Source: Spongiimicrobium salis (lineage in GTDB: Bacteria > Bacteroidota > Bacteroidia > Flavobacteriales > Flavobacteriaceae). From it: a stretch of 64,000 nucleotides of DNA. Where the stretch lies: NCBI RefSeq assembly GCF_043678055.1, contig NZ_JBHEQA010000002.1, positions 248,001 through 312,000 on the forward strand. The letters run 5' to 3'. The stretch's first letter is position 1. Each line of letters begins with the position of its first letter. This document shows, one piece after another, positions 62,914 through 64,000 of the stretch. The translations under genes and the position numbers were made by a program. The notes below the pieces were generated by a model that worked only from the letters and a program-made list of their open reading frames with translations, had not been told where the DNA came from and ran no database searches.

Positions 62914-64000
62914 ATGGAAGAATCCATGGGGGAGGATAGGAAACTGTTGGTCATTGGTTTTGTTTGGCCAGAGCCTACGGCAACAGCGGCAGGTAGCCGA
63001 ATGTTGCAATTGCTACATTGTTTTATAGAAGCCGGATATCAGCTCACCTTTGCTTCAACGGCGGTTAGAGGTCCTTATAGTCTGGATATGGAAGCCATGG
63101 GGGTGACTACAAAGGCAATAACTTTGAACGATGCTAGTTTTGATGCTTTCGTCAAAGTCTTGAATCCCCAAATCGTACTATTTGATCGTTTTTTGACTGA
63201 AGAACAATTTGGTTGGCGTATAACGGAACAACTCCCCGATGCCGTACGCATATTGGATACGGAAGATCTGCATTCCCTGCGTTATGTGCGAGAGCAGGCG
63301 GTAAAGAAGGAAAAGGCCTTTAGCATAGCGGATTGGCTGGAGAGCGAGAAAACCAAACGTGAAATCGCCAGTATATATAGATCAGATTGCTCCTTGATGA
63401 TTTCGACCTATGAGATGGAGTTGTTGGAAAAGTATATCGGCATAAATGACCGTTTATTGGTCCATATTCCATTTATGGTGGCTAAAGTAGATGCAGAAGA
63501 TTGGGTGCTCTTTAAGGATAGGGCAGGCTTTATTTGTATTGGAAACGGAAAACATGCTCCAAATGTCGATGCTGTACTTTGGCTAAAGAAAACCATATGG
63601 CCCGTAATACGGCAATGGTTACCACAGGCACAAGTGCGTATTTATGGGGCGTATTTACCCGAAAAAGTAAAGCAGTTGCATCACCCCCAAACAGGTTTCC
63701 ATATCATGGGGAGGGCACCAGAGGTGCACGAAGTTATGGGAAGAGCAAGAGTAAACTTGGCTCCTTTGCGTTTTGGTGCCGGAATAAAGGGAAAATTGAT
63801 CGATGGAATGCTTTCAGGTACTCCAAGTGTAACCACAAGAATAGGGGCAGAAGGGATGCATGATGACCTCCCTTGGAATGGCGTGGTCGTAGATGAGGTA
63901 GCAGCATTTGCCAAAGCAGCGGTACAGTTATATCAGGAAGAAGAAAAATGGCATCAGGCCCAGCAAAATGGCATAAAAATAATACAACATAGATATCAAA
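62914..64000 (+). CDS. GT4-like glycosyltransferase, partial (runs off the window end)
   Basis: The frame from ATG 62914 stays open to base 64000 (362 codons, no stop). It starts MEESMGEDRKLLVIGFVWPE, followed by a Rossmann-like N-terminal domain (TATAAGSRMLQLL, ILDTEDLHSLRYV), and a C-terminal GT4 signature LAPLRFGAGIKGKLIDGMLS with GTPSVTTRIGAEGM (about 276-310). An alternative start is ATG 62926. It begins directly after the helicase stop codon, so the two are co-transcribed. The acceptor is unknown. Confidence 0.82.
   Translation, partial: MEESMGEDRKLLVIGFVWPEPTATAAGSRMLQLLHCFIEAGYQLTFASTAVRGPYSLDMEAMGVTTKAITLNDASFDAFVKVLNPQIVLFDRFLTEEQFGWRITEQLPDAVRILDTEDLHSLRYVREQAVKKEKAFSIADWLESEKTKREIASIYRSDCSLMISTYEMELLEKYIGINDRLLVHIPFMVAKVDAEDWVLFKDRAGFICIGNGKHAPNVDAVLWLKKTIWPVIRQWLPQAQVRIYGAYLPEKVKQLHHPQTGFHIMGRAPEVHEVMGRARVNLAPLRFGAGIKGKLIDGMLSGTPSVTTRIGAEGMHDDLPWNGVVVDEVAAFAKAAVQLYQEEEKWHQAQQNGIKIIQHRYQ

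Noticed and set aside
1..64000. CRISPR arrays, tRNA/rRNA genes, insertion sequences, prophage
   Set aside because: No spaced identical repeats, cloverleaf-like intergenic sequence, transposase or phage structural gene was seen.

Overview
The window looks like the chromosome of a marine-type member of the Flavobacteriaceae (phylum Bacteroidota). The DNA is AT-rich. The principal sigma factor is the short Bacteroidota form (287 aa, starting MRQLKI). LpxC and FabZ are fused, PorX (type IX secretion regulator) is present, and several promoters fit the Bacteroidota pattern TTG/TTTG-N16-21-TAnnTTTG. I saw no tRNA, rRNA, CRISPR array, insertion sequence or prophage.

Layout. (1) 1-5.2 kb, accessory: a LanC-type lanthionine cyclase whose start codon sits in a 14-bp perfect inverted repeat; tsaE; two tandem paralogous membrane proteins with a decayed tsaE 5' copy between them; an XRE-like protein. 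(2) 5.2-13.8 kb, core: porX, divergent from an HD hydrolase followed by lpxD, lpxC-fabZ, lpxA, efp, a second lpxD-like gene and sucD. (3) 13.8-20.6 kb: M16 protease lipoprotein, fabG, a membrane vWA-like protein and an SPFH protein. (4) 20.6-31.1 kb: a complete histidine operon (hisG-D-C-B-H-A-F-IE) with a GNAT and a DinB gene embedded, followed by an AraC-type membrane regulator and a CPBP protease. It is preceded by a previously unannotated leader peptide with three consecutive His codons, a terminator and a matching antiterminator segment. (5) 31.1-48.4 kb, mixed: DUF1853, a vWA/MoxR pair, an OmpR-type two-component system, a spondin-domain lipoprotein with unusual codon use, a truA paralogue, tandem alpha/beta hydrolases, cysE-cysM, DUF2461, DUF72, a secreted hydrolase and an M19 dipeptidase. 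(6) 48.6-58.3 kb: a six-gene operon with a cytosolic hybrid kinase (HK-REC-Hpt), a stand-alone receiver, a large HEAT-repeat membrane protein, a processive GT2, a sulfatase-like membrane protein with TPRs, and a YaiO-type outer-membrane barrel. I read it as a phosphorelay-controlled exopolysaccharide system. (7) 58.4-64 kb: two tiny tandem paralogous ORFs with their own promoter and terminator, rpoD, DUF6155, a GhrA-like reductase, an SF2 helicase and a GT4 that runs off the end.

Best candidates for something undescribed: the kinase/receiver/HEAT/GT2/sulfatase-like/YaiO operon, the paralogous 32- and 33-aa ORFs after it, the hisL attenuator, and the LanC gene with its start-codon hairpin. Functions come from motif recognition only; no database search was run.
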